Assembly: GCA_964638035.1 (NCBI GenBank)
Contig: CAZWXD010000015.1
Span: forward strand, 14,445 to 78,444
Reading direction: 5' to 3'
From: JAGGAG01 sp964638035
Lineage (GTDB): Bacteria; Gemmatimonadota; Gemmatimonadetes; Gemmatimonadales; GWC2-71-9
Length of the DNA stretch: 64,000 nt
The notes beneath the pieces are model-generated. The model was not told the origin of the DNA, searched no databases, and was given only the letters and a program-made list of their open reading frames with translations. This document shows positions 10,416 through 19,500 of the stretch, piece by piece; the stretch's first letter is position 1; every line of letters begins with the position of its first letter. Both the position numbers and the translations under genes were made by a program.

Positions 10416-11545
10416 TCGGAATGCACCTCGGTGCCCGAGCCACCTGCATCCACCGTCACCACGGCCAGCCGAATCCGCCCATCGGTCGCAACATCGAGCC
10501 GCATGAAGCCCGAGGCGGAGATGGCCACCTTCGTCCCCGGCTGCGAGGTCACGGGATCCACGTGCCCGTAGTACCCGCCGCCGCTTATGAGTTGCGTCCT
10601 GGCGGGTCCGGAGTCAATGACCTGCAGGCTGTGGTCGTGCCCCGAGGCATAGATCCGGGGGGGATGCGCGGCGAAGGCGGCCCCGAGGGAGTCGCGGAAG
10701 GTCCGGTACTTCCCCCCGGCGAAATCCTGGTCGGTGATGCCCGACGTCCGGGCGATGGGGTAAGCCGAGCCGATGACCGGGAGGGGGAGCCAGAGCCACG
10801 ATACCAGGTGGCGGAGCGGAAAGATGTGGTCCTTCCAGTCGAAGAAGCCCCCATGCTCACCGCCGCTCACCAGGGGGTGATGGCCCGCCACGACGACGAC
10901 GCGGCTGCCAGCGGAGCCGAGCGCCTCGCCAATGGCGTGGTATGCGAGGCCGCCGGGCGGGGTGCAGGCCGTGTCCGGTCGCTCGCTGGACTGGAGCCAC
11001 CACTGCGTGTCGAGCAGCACCAGCCGGAGGTGCGCACTGGCATCCACCACTTCGGGGCCGGGGCACCCCTGGTTGGGCACCTGCACCACACGTCCTGCCC
11101 CGGCGGAGTCGACGAGGAAGTCGGCGCGGCGCACCGCATCCAGCCCGCCCTGCCGTCCGCGGCGCCAGTCGTGGTTGCCGGGAAGGAGATAGCCCCGGGC
11201 GCCTGCGTTGCGCACCAGCTCCACCTGTGCCATGAGCCGACGCTTCGCCTCGGGATACGAGGGGTCGCCCGGGTCGGGGATGCCCAGGGGATAGGCGTTG
11301 TCCCCAAGGAAGAGCACGACGCTGCGCTCGGGGCGCTTCCGCAACTCACGATCCAGGGCCATGAGCACCGGCTCGCCGCCGGCGCGAGGTTCGCCTGCAT
11401 CACCCACGAGGAAGAGCGAAGTCTCGAGGCTGGCTGCAACAGCCGGGGGCGCCGGGGGAGTCCCCGGGAGCACGTGTCCTGCACACCCCGAGGCGACCAG
11501 CAGGAGCATGCCGCCCGCGGCGGCGCGCACGGCACTACGAGGCAC
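10400..11545 (-). CDS. lipoprotein calcineurin-like metallophosphoesterase
   Basis: A 381-aa envelope phosphoesterase. The lipobox LVASGC puts the acylated Cys near residue 21. All metal-site blocks of the calcineurin-like family are present in order: LVGDAGEP, FLGDNAYP, PGNHDW, VAGHHPLVSGG and ASGHDHSLQV, giving a two-metal hydrolase of phosphate esters. Low sequence similarity within the superfamily prevents a substrate call; purple-acid-phosphatase-like activity is plausible. It is followed with overlap by the Omp85-like barrel and preceded with a 10-base overlap by a beta-propeller protein, forming one minus-strand operon. Confidence 0.9.
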   Translation of the reverse strand: MPRSAVRAAAGGMLLLVASGCAGHVLPGTPPAPPAVAASLETSLFLVGDAGEPRAGGEPVLMALDRELRKRPERSVVLFLGDNAYPLGIPDPGDPSYPEAKRRLMAQVELVRNAGARGYLLPGNHDWRRGRQGGLDAVRRADFLVDSAGAGRVVQVPNQGCPGPEVVDASAHLRLVLLDTQWWLQSSERPDTACTPPGGLAYHAIGEALGSAGSRVVVVAGHHPLVSGGEHGGFFDWKDHIFPLRHLVSWLWLPLPVIGSAYPIARTSGITDQDFAGGKYRTFRDSLGAAFAAHPPRIYASGHDHSLQVIDSGPARTQLISGGGYYGHVDPVTSQPGTKVAISASGFMRLDVATDGRIRLAVVTVDAGGSGTEVHSEWLEH

Positions 11546-12377
11546 AGGTGTAGCGACTCAGGGTCGCCGCACCGCGCGCTCCCTCGTCTGCCAGGAAAAG
11601 CGTGCGCGATCGCGCCAGGGCGATGCCCTCGGGCTGCGGGTGCCCGGTCAGCTTCGCGAGCTCGATCACCTGGCCGACCGGGTCAATCTCCAGCAGCATG
11701 GTGGGGCCGGACGACACCACGAGCAGGTGCCTCGAGGCGGGCTCCCATTCGATGGCACTGGGCCGGAACCGACTGGCCCCCGCCTGCTTCAGCGCGGCGG
11801 CCGACACCTGGATGGTGGCCGGCTCGGCGGGCCTGCCCGTCCTGGTATTCCAGCGGTGGATCACCACCCCCCCGCCGCCTCCGGTCTTGCATGGCAGGAG
11901 GAGGATGCCGTCGGGCAGGGCGACGAGTCCCTCGAACTCGCAGGCCCGGGCCAGGCCGGTGGTGATGCGCGTGAACGCGAGCGGTGTGGTGCTGGTGCGG
12001 GCGTCAAAACGATAGAGCACTGCCCGGCTCGTCATCAGCCACGCCGTGCTGTCCACAATGGCGAGCCCCTCGAAGTCGTCCTTGACGGAGCCTTCGAGTG
12101 CCGACCATGGTGTCACGACACCGGTGGCAGGGTCAATGCGCGAGAGGCGGCCCTGCTCGTCGTTGTGCGCCAGCAGCGCGTCGCCGTACCATGCGAGCCC
12201 CGACACCTCGCGAAGCGACTGGGATAGCGTGACGACGCGGTCGGCACGGGCGGGATAGCGGCACGTGCGGATCACCGAGGGATCCAGGCCCGGTGCCAGC
12301 GGTGCGGGGGCGCCGAGCGCCAGGATCGCGGCGACGGCGAGGCCCCTGCTGCGGGTTGGGGTGCGGCCGGGCGTCAG
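11535..12377 (-). CDS. secreted SdiA-regulated-like beta-propeller protein
   Basis: About 280 aa. A hydrophobic export segment (RGLAVAAILALGAPAPLAPG) is followed by repeating propeller blades: LREVSGLAWYGDALLAHNDEQGRLSRIDPATG, DDFEGLAIVDSTAWLMTSRAVLYRFD, CEFEGLVALPDGILLLPCK, HPQPEGIALARSRTLFLADEG. The recurrent 'EGLA...' calls match the SdiA-regulated family of envelope propellers, whose biochemical role is unknown. No ATG or GTG occurs between the msrB stop and the export segment. I place the start at a CTG (12377) overlapping the msrB TGA, so the 5' end is uncertain. It lies in the msrB-phosphoesterase operon. Confidence 0.72.
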   Translation of the reverse strand: MTPGRTPTRSRGLAVAAILALGAPAPLAPGLDPSVIRTCRYPARADRVVTLSQSLREVSGLAWYGDALLAHNDEQGRLSRIDPATGVVTPWSALEGSVKDDFEGLAIVDSTAWLMTSRAVLYRFDARTSTTPLAFTRITTGLARACEFEGLVALPDGILLLPCKTGGGGGVVIHRWNTRTGRPAEPATIQVSAAALKQAGASRFRPSAIEWEPASRHLLVVSSGPTMLLEIDPVGQVIELAKLTGHPQPEGIALARSRTLFLADEGARGAATLSRYTCAS

Positions 12378-12835
12378 CGGTGTTCCCTTCCCTGCCCCTG
12401 GAACAGCGGCAGGAAGGCGCCGTAGCCCTGCGCCTCGAGCTGGTCCAGCGGCACGAACCGGAGGGCCGCGGAGTTCATGCAGTAACGAAGCCCCTCGGGG
12501 CCGGGGCCGTCGTCGAACACATGGCCCAGGTGCGAGTCCGCCCCGGCGGAACGGACCTCCGTGCGCGGCATCGCGAGCTTGTGGTCGGTATGCGTGGTCA
12601 CGCTCTCCGGTGCGACCGGTCGCGTGAAGCTGGGCCACCCGGTTCCCGAGTCGAACTTGTCGAGCGAGGTGAACAGCGGCTCCCCCGACACCACGTCCAC
12701 ATAGAGGCCCGGCGCGTGGTTGTCCCAGTACTCGTTCCGGAACGGTGCCTCGGTGCCCTCGTGCTGCGTCACCTTGTACTGCAGCGGCGTGAGCTGCTGC
12801 TTGAGTGCCTCGTCGTCAGGCTTGCGGAATGTCAT
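12374..12835 (-). CDS. msrB: peptide-methionine (R)-S-oxide reductase
   Basis: Reduces the R-epimer of methionine sulfoxide in proteins. The 153-aa sequence has FTSLDKFDSGTGWPSF, the SHLGHVFDDGPGPEGLRYCMNSAALRF block and the catalytic Cys near residue 119 in RYCMNS. The two C-x-x-C pairs that hold zinc in many MsrB proteins are absent (for example LFTSLDKF in place of LF-C-x-x-C), so this is the zinc-free form. A resolving Cys is not obvious, so reduction may be direct by thioredoxin. No signal peptide, so cytoplasmic. It overlaps the upstream oxidoreductase by four bases. The msrA gene lies separately near 28.1 kb. Confidence 0.93.
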   Translation of the reverse strand: MTFRKPDDEALKQQLTPLQYKVTQHEGTEAPFRNEYWDNHAPGLYVDVVSGEPLFTSLDKFDSGTGWPSFTRPVAPESVTTHTDHKLAMPRTEVRSAGADSHLGHVFDDGPGPEGLRYCMNSAALRFVPLDQLEAQGYGAFLPLFQGQGREHR

Positions 12836-14418
12836 GCGATACCCTCCTCACTGAATATGCACCGGGCCGCAGCCCGGCCGGGAATCCCGCTCACGGCCCC
12901 GCCCCGGATGATCGATGAGCCACACCGGTACACGCCGGCCCAGCGGGTCTCCACCCCCCAGGTGCCCTCGAACGCGGGGTCGTCGGTGAAGAACCAGCTT
13001 GGTGCCGTGTGGAAGATGTTCCCGGCGTCCAGGTCCACCTCCTCCTCGAGGTCTACCGGCGACTTCACCTCCAGGCACGGCTCCCCGTGGCTGTCCCGGG
13101 CCAGGCAGTCCAGGAACGGCTCGGCGGTCACCCGGTCCAGCGCCTCCAGGTAGCGCGACCGGAACCGGGCCGTCGCGCCGGCGTTGTCGGCGGCAAAGGT
13201 GCGATAGGGCGCATCGAGCCCGAAGAGCGTCAGGGTGTGAAAACCGCGTGCGTTGAGGCCGGCGCCCAGGATGCTCGGGTCGGTGAGTGAGTGGCAATAC
13301 GTCTCGAATGGCGGGCGCGTGGGAACCTGGCCGGCACGCGCCTCCCGTGCACTGGCACGCATGGCGGCATAGCCTTCGTCCACGTGGAACGACCCGGTGA
13401 AGGCGGTGGCAGGGTCAATGCCCGCCTTGAGGCGCGGCAGCCGTTGCAGCAGCATGTTCGCCTTCACCACCGACCCCTCGTTCTCCTCCAGAGCTGTCCA
13501 GGGCTCACCCAGCAGTCGTGCCGTCGTGCGGGCGCCGGTGGCGAGGAGCACGCGGCGGGCATCCACGGTTGCTTCCCGGTCGCCCTGCCGGTAGGTCACG
13601 GCATGGCGCGCGCCGCCCAGGTGCACGGCCGTGGCGGGTGCGCTGGCCAGCACCGTTGCGCCGGCCCCGCGGAGCAGCGCCAGCAGGGCGTCCACCAGGG
13701 CCACCATGCCGCCGGCGGGCACCCGCCACTCGCCGGTGCCATTGCCCACGATGTGGTAGAAATAGCAGCGGTTCTGCAGGAGGCTCGGGTCGTCGGGGTC
13801 GGTGAGGACGCCGATCTTTCCGTCGGTGAACAGCAGGCCGCGGAGGATGTCGTCGTCCACGTGCCGCTCGAGCATGCGGCCCAGCGGCTGCTCCACGATG
13901 CCCTCCCACGCTTCCAGGAGCAGCGGGGTGGTGCACTGTGCCTTCCACCAGGCGCGGGTCCGCAGGGGTTCGAGCATGCGGGGCCAGGCCAGTCTGGCGA
14001 AGGCCTGCGCAATGGACTGGAAGCGGTTGTACTCCCGCCAGCCGCGATCGCTGCCGGTGAGGTCCTGGAGGGAGGAGCGTGAGACGTCCTGGTCCACGTT
14101 GCTGAGGACGAGGCCGCGCTGCCCTCCGTTGCGCTCATAGGCCGTGAACGACGCCACGTGCCGGCGCCGGGTCTCGAACCGGAGGCCCAGCTCCTCCAGG
14201 ATCACCGGTGAGAGCAGGCTGATCAGGTAGGCGTAGCGGGAGAGCTGGGCGTCGAACCCGGGAAAGACGCGCTGCGAGGTGGTGGCGCCTCCCAGCCAGT
14301 CGTTCCGCTCCAGCACCAGCACCGACTGTCCGGCGCGGGCAAGGTAGGCGGCGGCGATGAGGCCGTTGTGGCCGCCACCGATGACGACGGCATCCCAGGT
14401 GTGGCGCTTCGTGGCCAT
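12832..14418 (-). CDS. FAD-dependent oxidoreductase, PYROXD2/phytoene-desaturase-like
   Basis: A 528-aa flavoprotein. The N-terminal dinucleotide fold is intact (WDAVVIGGGHNGLIAAAYLARAGQSVLVLERNDWLGGATTS), including the family's GGA-x-T-S segment and the following FPGFDAQLSRYAYLISLLSP. The C-terminal FAD-contact region contains VYRCGSSIIRGGAVSGIPGRAAA. Such proteins are annotated as phytoene-desaturase-like or pyridine-nucleotide-disulfide oxidoreductase domain 2, and their substrates are mostly unknown. There are no carotenoid genes nearby to support a desaturase role. The ATG at 14418 is preceded by GGAG at good spacing, and the gene is translationally coupled to msrB downstream. Confidence 0.87.
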   Translation of the reverse strand: MATKRHTWDAVVIGGGHNGLIAAAYLARAGQSVLVLERNDWLGGATTSQRVFPGFDAQLSRYAYLISLLSPVILEELGLRFETRRRHVASFTAYERNGGQRGLVLSNVDQDVSRSSLQDLTGSDRGWREYNRFQSIAQAFARLAWPRMLEPLRTRAWWKAQCTTPLLLEAWEGIVEQPLGRMLERHVDDDILRGLLFTDGKIGVLTDPDDPSLLQNRCYFYHIVGNGTGEWRVPAGGMVALVDALLALLRGAGATVLASAPATAVHLGGARHAVTYRQGDREATVDARRVLLATGARTTARLLGEPWTALEENEGSVVKANMLLQRLPRLKAGIDPATAFTGSFHVDEGYAAMRASAREARAGQVPTRPPFETYCHSLTDPSILGAGLNARGFHTLTLFGLDAPYRTFAADNAGATARFRSRYLEALDRVTAEPFLDCLARDSHGEPCLEVKSPVDLEEEVDLDAGNIFHTAPSWFFTDDPAFEGTWGVETRWAGVYRCGSSIIRGGAVSGIPGRAAARCIFSEEGIA

Positions 14419-14523
14419 GCACGCTCCGGCGGTGTGACCTGCCCGACCAATCTAGCTTCCCTTTACGAACCGGCCGGGGAGGAGCGGTGCCGTTGGTGCG
14501 CCCGCCAGGGCCGCCGAGTCCCG

Positions 14524-15807
14524 TCATCGGGATGCGTTGAGCTTTGCTTCCGCGACCAGCCCCCGATGCCCGGCCGGGGGCAGGTCATAGAGCCGGAGAA
14601 ACCGGGCATACAAGGCACCCGCCTGCTCCCTGCGGCCCAGTTGTTTCTCTATGCGAGCCCCCTCCAGGTCCGCCATCGCCGTGAATGCCATGGTGTAGTC
14701 CCCAGCCGGGTGCAGCAGGAACCGTGCATCCGCCCAGCGGAGCAGGCGCAACGCCCTCTCGGCATCCCCACTCGTGGCGAGCCAGCGCGCCCCTGCGATC
14801 CGGTCCAGCGGGATCGCCAGCGGATGCTCCACGAAGGCGGGCGAGCCGGTGGCGGCCTGCTCCCATTCGAGTGTTGCCAGTTCCGCGCCCGCACCCGCGG
14901 AGTCTCCCTGCAAGGCACGACCGAGGGCCGCAAGCGAGCGGTCGAGTGCAGTCGCGGCCGGGTCGCCCGACCGACCGAGTTCGGCGCGAGCCCGCTCGAG
15001 CGTGCCCGCGTCCCGTCGTGCCGACGCGACCACGCCATCGATCCACGCAAGCTCCGCGCGTTCACTCGGCGTGTGTGACGTTCCGGCGACACGTGCCCGG
15101 CGCGACACCGCGTCCTCCACGTCAACGGCTCCCAGCCATGCTCCCAGCGCTGCCAGCCCGTAGGTCCTGAGCGCGGCCAGCGAGTCGAGTCCAGTCCGGG
15201 TCCAGGTGTCGAGTCCCGCCAGCGCGGAATCCCAGGCGCCCCGTCCGATGAACGAGAGCGGCACGATCACTTCGTGGAGCTGCCGGTGATCCGGCGCAAC
15301 TCCGTGCGCCAGCGCCGCCCGGCTCACCGCGATCTGCTCCGGATACATGCAGAAGCGGAATGGATCGTTGAAGCTCCCGGTGGTCGCCGCTGGTGCCGGG
15401 TCGCGCGCAAGGCTGTCCGTCAGGAACGCGACCATCCTGTGGTCACGACGATGAACCGCCAGGAGGTAGTGGAACTGCAACGGCCGGTCACCATAGCCGT
15501 CCGCGGTCAGGACTGGCCAGGCATCGAGCCGGGCGAGCGCCTGCACGGCTTCCACCGCCTCGGTGGTGTCGCTCTCGACCAGAGCGGCCAGCGCGACGTG
15601 CTCCCACACGGGGATCAGGTCGGCGTTGAGTACCGTGGCCTTCCGGAACGCCTCCCTCGCTTCCGCGATGGGGTGGCCCAGCATCGGCCCGTCATGCATG
15701 AGGACATCGCCATAGAGCATCCACCCATACCAGGAGTCGGGATAGCGGCGCACGAGCTCACCGAAGTCACCGATTGCCACCGCAATGCTGTCCGTGCGAC
15801 GGAGCAT
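14524..15807 (-). pseudogene. 5'-truncated TPR-type protein, likely C-terminal half of a larger regulator/kinase
   Basis: An open frame carrying about 427 aa of helical-repeat sequence (DFGELVRRYPDSWYGWMLYGDVLMHDGP, EAREAFRKATVLNADLIPVWEHVALAAL, GDAERALRLLRWADARFLLHPAGDYTM). This is the style of the TPR tail of Gemmatimonadota-type Ser/Thr kinases or SARP regulators. No kinase, DNA-binding or export domain precedes it. Beyond base ~15807 the frame continues only as the antisense of another gene remnant, and the possible ATG at 15807 lacks a ribosome-binding site. I read it as a fragment left by a rearrangement; residual expression cannot be excluded because the reading frame is uninterrupted. 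Confidence 0.6.
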
Positions 15808-15825
15808 ACCCGCTGCGGCGAGCCG

Positions 15826-15969
15826 GTCGCGCTCTATCCGGAGGGGCTGACGAGGGTCGTGCAGGTGGGGCTCGGGTTGCTGGTATTGCTGGTGAACGGC
15901 TGGGTGTACTGGCGGCTGGTGCGGCGCGGTGGAGTGCCCGAGCACTTCACCGGGCGTCGCCACCACTGA
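15826..15969 (+). pseudogene. C-terminal remnant of a DUF2784 membrane protein
   Basis: The last 47 codons before a stop at 15969 read VALYPEGLTRVVQVGLGLLVL, then LVNGWVYWRLVRR. From memory this is the characteristic final helix of DUF2784 proteins, which are about 130 aa (YPEGLTR followed by a hydrophobic helix ending N-x-x-VY). Upstream of ~15826 the same frame becomes antisense of the TPR fragment. The 5' two-thirds of the gene are therefore missing and the junction falls between about 15807 and 15826. Confidence 0.6.
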
Positions 15970-15987
15970 CCGTGGGGGACTGCAGAA

Positions 15988-16060
15988 TGGAGCGGACCGG
16001 GATCGAACCGGCGACCCCCTGCTTGCAAAGCAGGTGCTCTCCCAGCTGAGCTACCGCCCC
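15988..16060 (-). tRNA. tRNA-Ala (anticodon TGC)
   Basis: Minus strand reads GGGGCGGTAGCTCAGCTGGG, an anticodon arm with loop CTTTGCAAG holding TGC, and a T arm with GGTTCGATCC. The 5' GGGGCGG pairs with 3' CCGCTCC (one G-U), leaving discriminator A at 15988. CCA is not encoded. The length is 73 nt, and all four arms fold by eye. Confidence 0.97.
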
Positions 16061-16072
16061 CGAAGGCGATAC

Positions 16073-16101
16073 AGTATAACGACGTCCAGTTGTGCGCGGA
16101 A
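16073..16101 (-). promoter_or_regulatory. candidate promoter of tRNA-Ala
   Basis: On the minus strand a good -10 hexamer TATACT (bases 16078-16073) sits 12 bases upstream of the tRNA 5' end. The best upstream element at 17-base spacing is TTCCGC (16101-16096), a poor -35. The call rests mainly on the -10 and its position. Confidence 0.35.
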
Positions 16102-16145
16102 ATCCCGCAGTGACTCGTGGCGGTACGCCAACCCGAAGGAGCCCG

Positions 16146-16193
16146 ATGCACCACCTCGCCCTGGTCGGTGATTCGATCCTCGACAACCGACTC
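16146..16193 (+). pseudogene. N-terminal remnant of an SGNH/GDSL hydrolase
   Basis: A ribosome-binding site (GAAGGAG) and ATG begin MHHLALVGDSILDNRLH, which is the block-I signature of SGNH hydrolases (GDS-x-x-DN). After 'LDN' the frame reads unrelated, Arg-rich sequence and stops at 16313, with no blocks II, III or V. Only the first ~16 codons look genuine, so this is a gene start that has lost its body. Confidence 0.5.
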
Positions 16194-16565
16194 CACACCA
16201 CCCGCGCGATCGCCAGCGTCGTGCGGGGGCAGCCTGCAGGGCCCCGGGAGTTCGCTGCTTGCGGTATGACGAGTTCCTGGGCGTGGCGGGACCGGGGCTG
16301 GCACGCCCCGTGAGCCAGTACCTGCCTCCGCCTCCGCCAAGGCCATCTACGCCGGTGGGCCCCGCCCCGGGTCGGGATCATCGTCGCCCGGGCGGTGTAG
16401 CATGGCTCACCGCACGCCTGGGGTGGCGACTTGCTGACTGGTTGCGGGATCCATCGGATCAGCCTGAGGTGGCCTGATCGGCCGCCAGCCGCGGGGTGTG
16501 GCTGCCAACGCGGCCAGCCGAATGAGACCCGGCCGAATGCCCTGTGGGCTCCTACATGGAAATGC
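16194..16565. other. non-coding stretch in the tRNA-adjacent scrap zone
   Basis: No supported gene. Short open frames on both strands (for example 16259-16477) are Pro/Arg-rich and lack ribosome-binding sites. The segment separates the SGNH remnant from the stop codon of the SARP-type regulator. I see no terminator with a T-run, no transposase remnant and no direct repeat of the tRNA 3' end. Confidence 0.5.
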
Positions 16566-19500
16566 TTACTTCACCTCCCCTGTCCCTGTCTGCACAACCA
16601 TCACCGCCGCACCGACCCAGTTGGTCTTTTCCAGGACGCCCGATGACTCGACTCCCTGAAAGACCTCGTGTTCCGAAGTCGAGCCGACCCATCGCCTTGA
16701 GAGGGAGCCGTCTCGCCTGGCGGCGGCAATATCGGCCCCGGTAACATCAGCCAGGTCCATCCCATCGTTCCACCTGGGCTTCCCGAGCTTCCAGTTGGTT
16801 TGCGACGCCACAAACTCTCCGGCAGTCTCACGCCCGAGCACAAACAGCAGGTAGCCCATCCCGTCCGTCTCGGCCGCCTTCACGCTGAAGGACTGGCCCA
16901 CCACCCCTCCGGCCCGTGGTGCGGCCGCGCTGGAGAGGACCATCCACCCCCGTGAATGATCCCGCTCCCAGGTACGTACGACGGTAAGCAGCGCAGCGCA
17001 GGTGCAGAGTTCATCGTAGGTGAAGGCAACGTCCAGGTTCAGCACCTGGCCCGGGGCAACCCGCACGGTGTCGACATCGGGGTCGACCGCGACACCGTTC
17101 ACCTTGAGTGCGAGCCAGCGGAGCCGGTGCATCTCCCGCTCGGGCCGCTCCGGCACGGTGAGTCGACCCATCGGCTCGCCGTCGACCAGGATCTCGGCGC
17201 TGGCGCCCTTGCCGCTGTCGGTGACGAGGGACACCGCGTTGAAGGCTGCGGAACCGTTGTCGAGGCGCGCGGACGAATCACCCCGTACAACAGTGCCATC
17301 GAGGCCCCGTAGCAGGACGAGCGCGCCGGAGTTTCCCGCCACCCTTCGACCGAGCCGGTCGCGCAGCTCGACCACCGGCGCCGGCGTCGCGGGTGAAGGG
17401 GCGAGCGGCTGCGTGGTCACGGCGATCACCACTGGTACGGACACCCATCGGTATCCGACGAGGCCAAGGACCACGAGGAGCGACGCGGCGACCATGGCGA
17501 CGGCACGCAACGGCACAGGACGCCGCACAAGCCAGGGGAGGCCCTGCACGATCGCCTGGCGCTCTTCATTGGGCACTTCGGGCGTGCACAGTTCATCCAC
17601 CAGGATGGCGGCCGGCCGCCTGTCACCCTGGGTCCGCATGTTCCCGAGCCACGCGGCAACCCAGTGTCGCAGTTCCTGCACCTCTCCCCCATGCCACAGG
17701 TGACGGACTACGTCCCGCCTGGCACGGGCGTCACTTGCCAGCGGCGCGGCCCCCGTCGCCACCCGCCGGTGCATGGCCTCACGTTCAGCTGGCGGTGCCA
17801 CTGCCTGCGCCAACTCCGCAACGGTATGGTGGTACGGGCGCCATTCCCCCTGGCCTTCCGCAATGAGGCCGCCACGCTCCAGGCGGCGGCACGACTCCTC
17901 CAGTGTCGCACGATCAAGCGTAGTCAGTGCCCCGAGCTCATGAGCAGACGCAGGCCGCGCCCAGAGGGCCAGCGCGAGCAGGACCGCACGATCAGGCACC
18001 GGGCACCGCCGGAGTCGCTCCGCCGGGTCACGCATCTGGTCCCACAGGCGAAAGAGTGCCTGCAGGTCATGTGCGCGCCAGGTCCCATCCGACAAGTGCA
18101 GCATGCCGAGGCTTGTCGCCTCGCGCAGTGCATCCAGTGCCCGCAGGGGGCTCCCCGCGCTCGCTAAATGAAGCCTGCCGCCGACCAGGTCCGTCACGTC
18201 ATCGCTCTCGAACGATCCGACACCCGTGAGGAGCGCCGTCACGGCACCTGCATCGAGCGGCTCGAGCACAAGGCACGTCGTCGCATCGGCCTCCGCGCCC
18301 AGGGAGGCCCCGCCCGGCCGCGCCGTCGCCACGACAAGCACGGGACCATTCACGCGTCGCAGCGCCCCGACGATCACACGCGCGGAGGTGGGATCCGCCC
18401 AGTGAACATCGTCGAGCAGGAGCGCAACCGGCCGCTCGTCTGCCACCGCCTCGACGAGGTCACCCAGCGCCAGCAGCCGCCGCCGCTCACCCTCGTCGTC
18501 ATTGGAGAGGTCGGGGTCAACTGCATAGATCGACGCCAGGCGCGGATCGAGAGCCACCAGGGACGCGGCGCTCTGCCTCGATATCGCACGGCCGCCGGGC
18601 CTTCCGGCAAGCTCACTCGCGAGGTCCGTAGCGAATGCGTAGGGCGTGTCACGTTCCTCCGGTCGCGCACCGACCAGGACGACTCCCGCTCCCGCAAGGC
18701 GCTGGCGCAGCTCCCTGAGTAGCCTGGTCTTTCCCAGCCCGGGTTCGCCCCGGATCTCGACCACCTGTGGATGCCTTTGGGTCGCGGCCTGCCAGGCCGC
18801 GAGCAGCGCCGCAAACTCTGCCTCACGGCCAACAAGCTCGGTGAGCTCCCACGCCGAACGCCCCGTGGGGCTGTCGACCGTGACTGGCATCCGACGCACC
18901 TCGGCAAGGAGGCGCGCCGTCGACTCCTCCATCGGGTGCTTCTCCAGCGCGAGCCGCGCCTCCAGCGCGTCGGCCTCGAGGAGAGCGGCAGGAAGCCGGC
19001 CGGCGATACGCATGATGTCGATAAGCAGCCGCCAACCGGCCTGCAGGTCCGGCGTTGCGTCTCGCAGGCGCCTGGCGATGGTGATGGCACGGTCCAGGTT
19101 GCCCTCGTCAACTGCCTCGGCGGCTGCCCTCTCGCTCAGCCGCACGTAGGCGGCCTGCAACCGGGACCCGGTGGCGTTCGCCCAGTGCTCGAACTCGAGC
19201 GCTCCGGGCGTCGCGAATGGCTGGAAGAAGGGGCCGGCGTAGATCCGCTCGGCGTCTGCAGCGCGCTGCTCCGTGACAGCCTCGAGGAAGTCCGCCACGT
19301 CGGATGCGACCGGCTCGGCCAGACGAAGGCGGTCACCTGACTGGATCACGGCGCCCTGGCCCAGCCGGCGCCGGAGCTGCCACAGGGCCTGGCGCAGGGA
19401 CTGCCGACCGCGTTCCACGGGGACATTCGCCCAGAGGAGGTCCACCAAGTGGTCCCTGCTGGCCTCAGTACTGCCCAGTGCCAGGTACGTGAGCAACGCC

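Noticed and set aside
15947..16381. Minus-strand frame containing GAVAQLGEHLLCKQGVAGSIPVR
   Set aside because: This is the well-known translation artefact of a tRNA gene; the DNA is tRNA-Ala.
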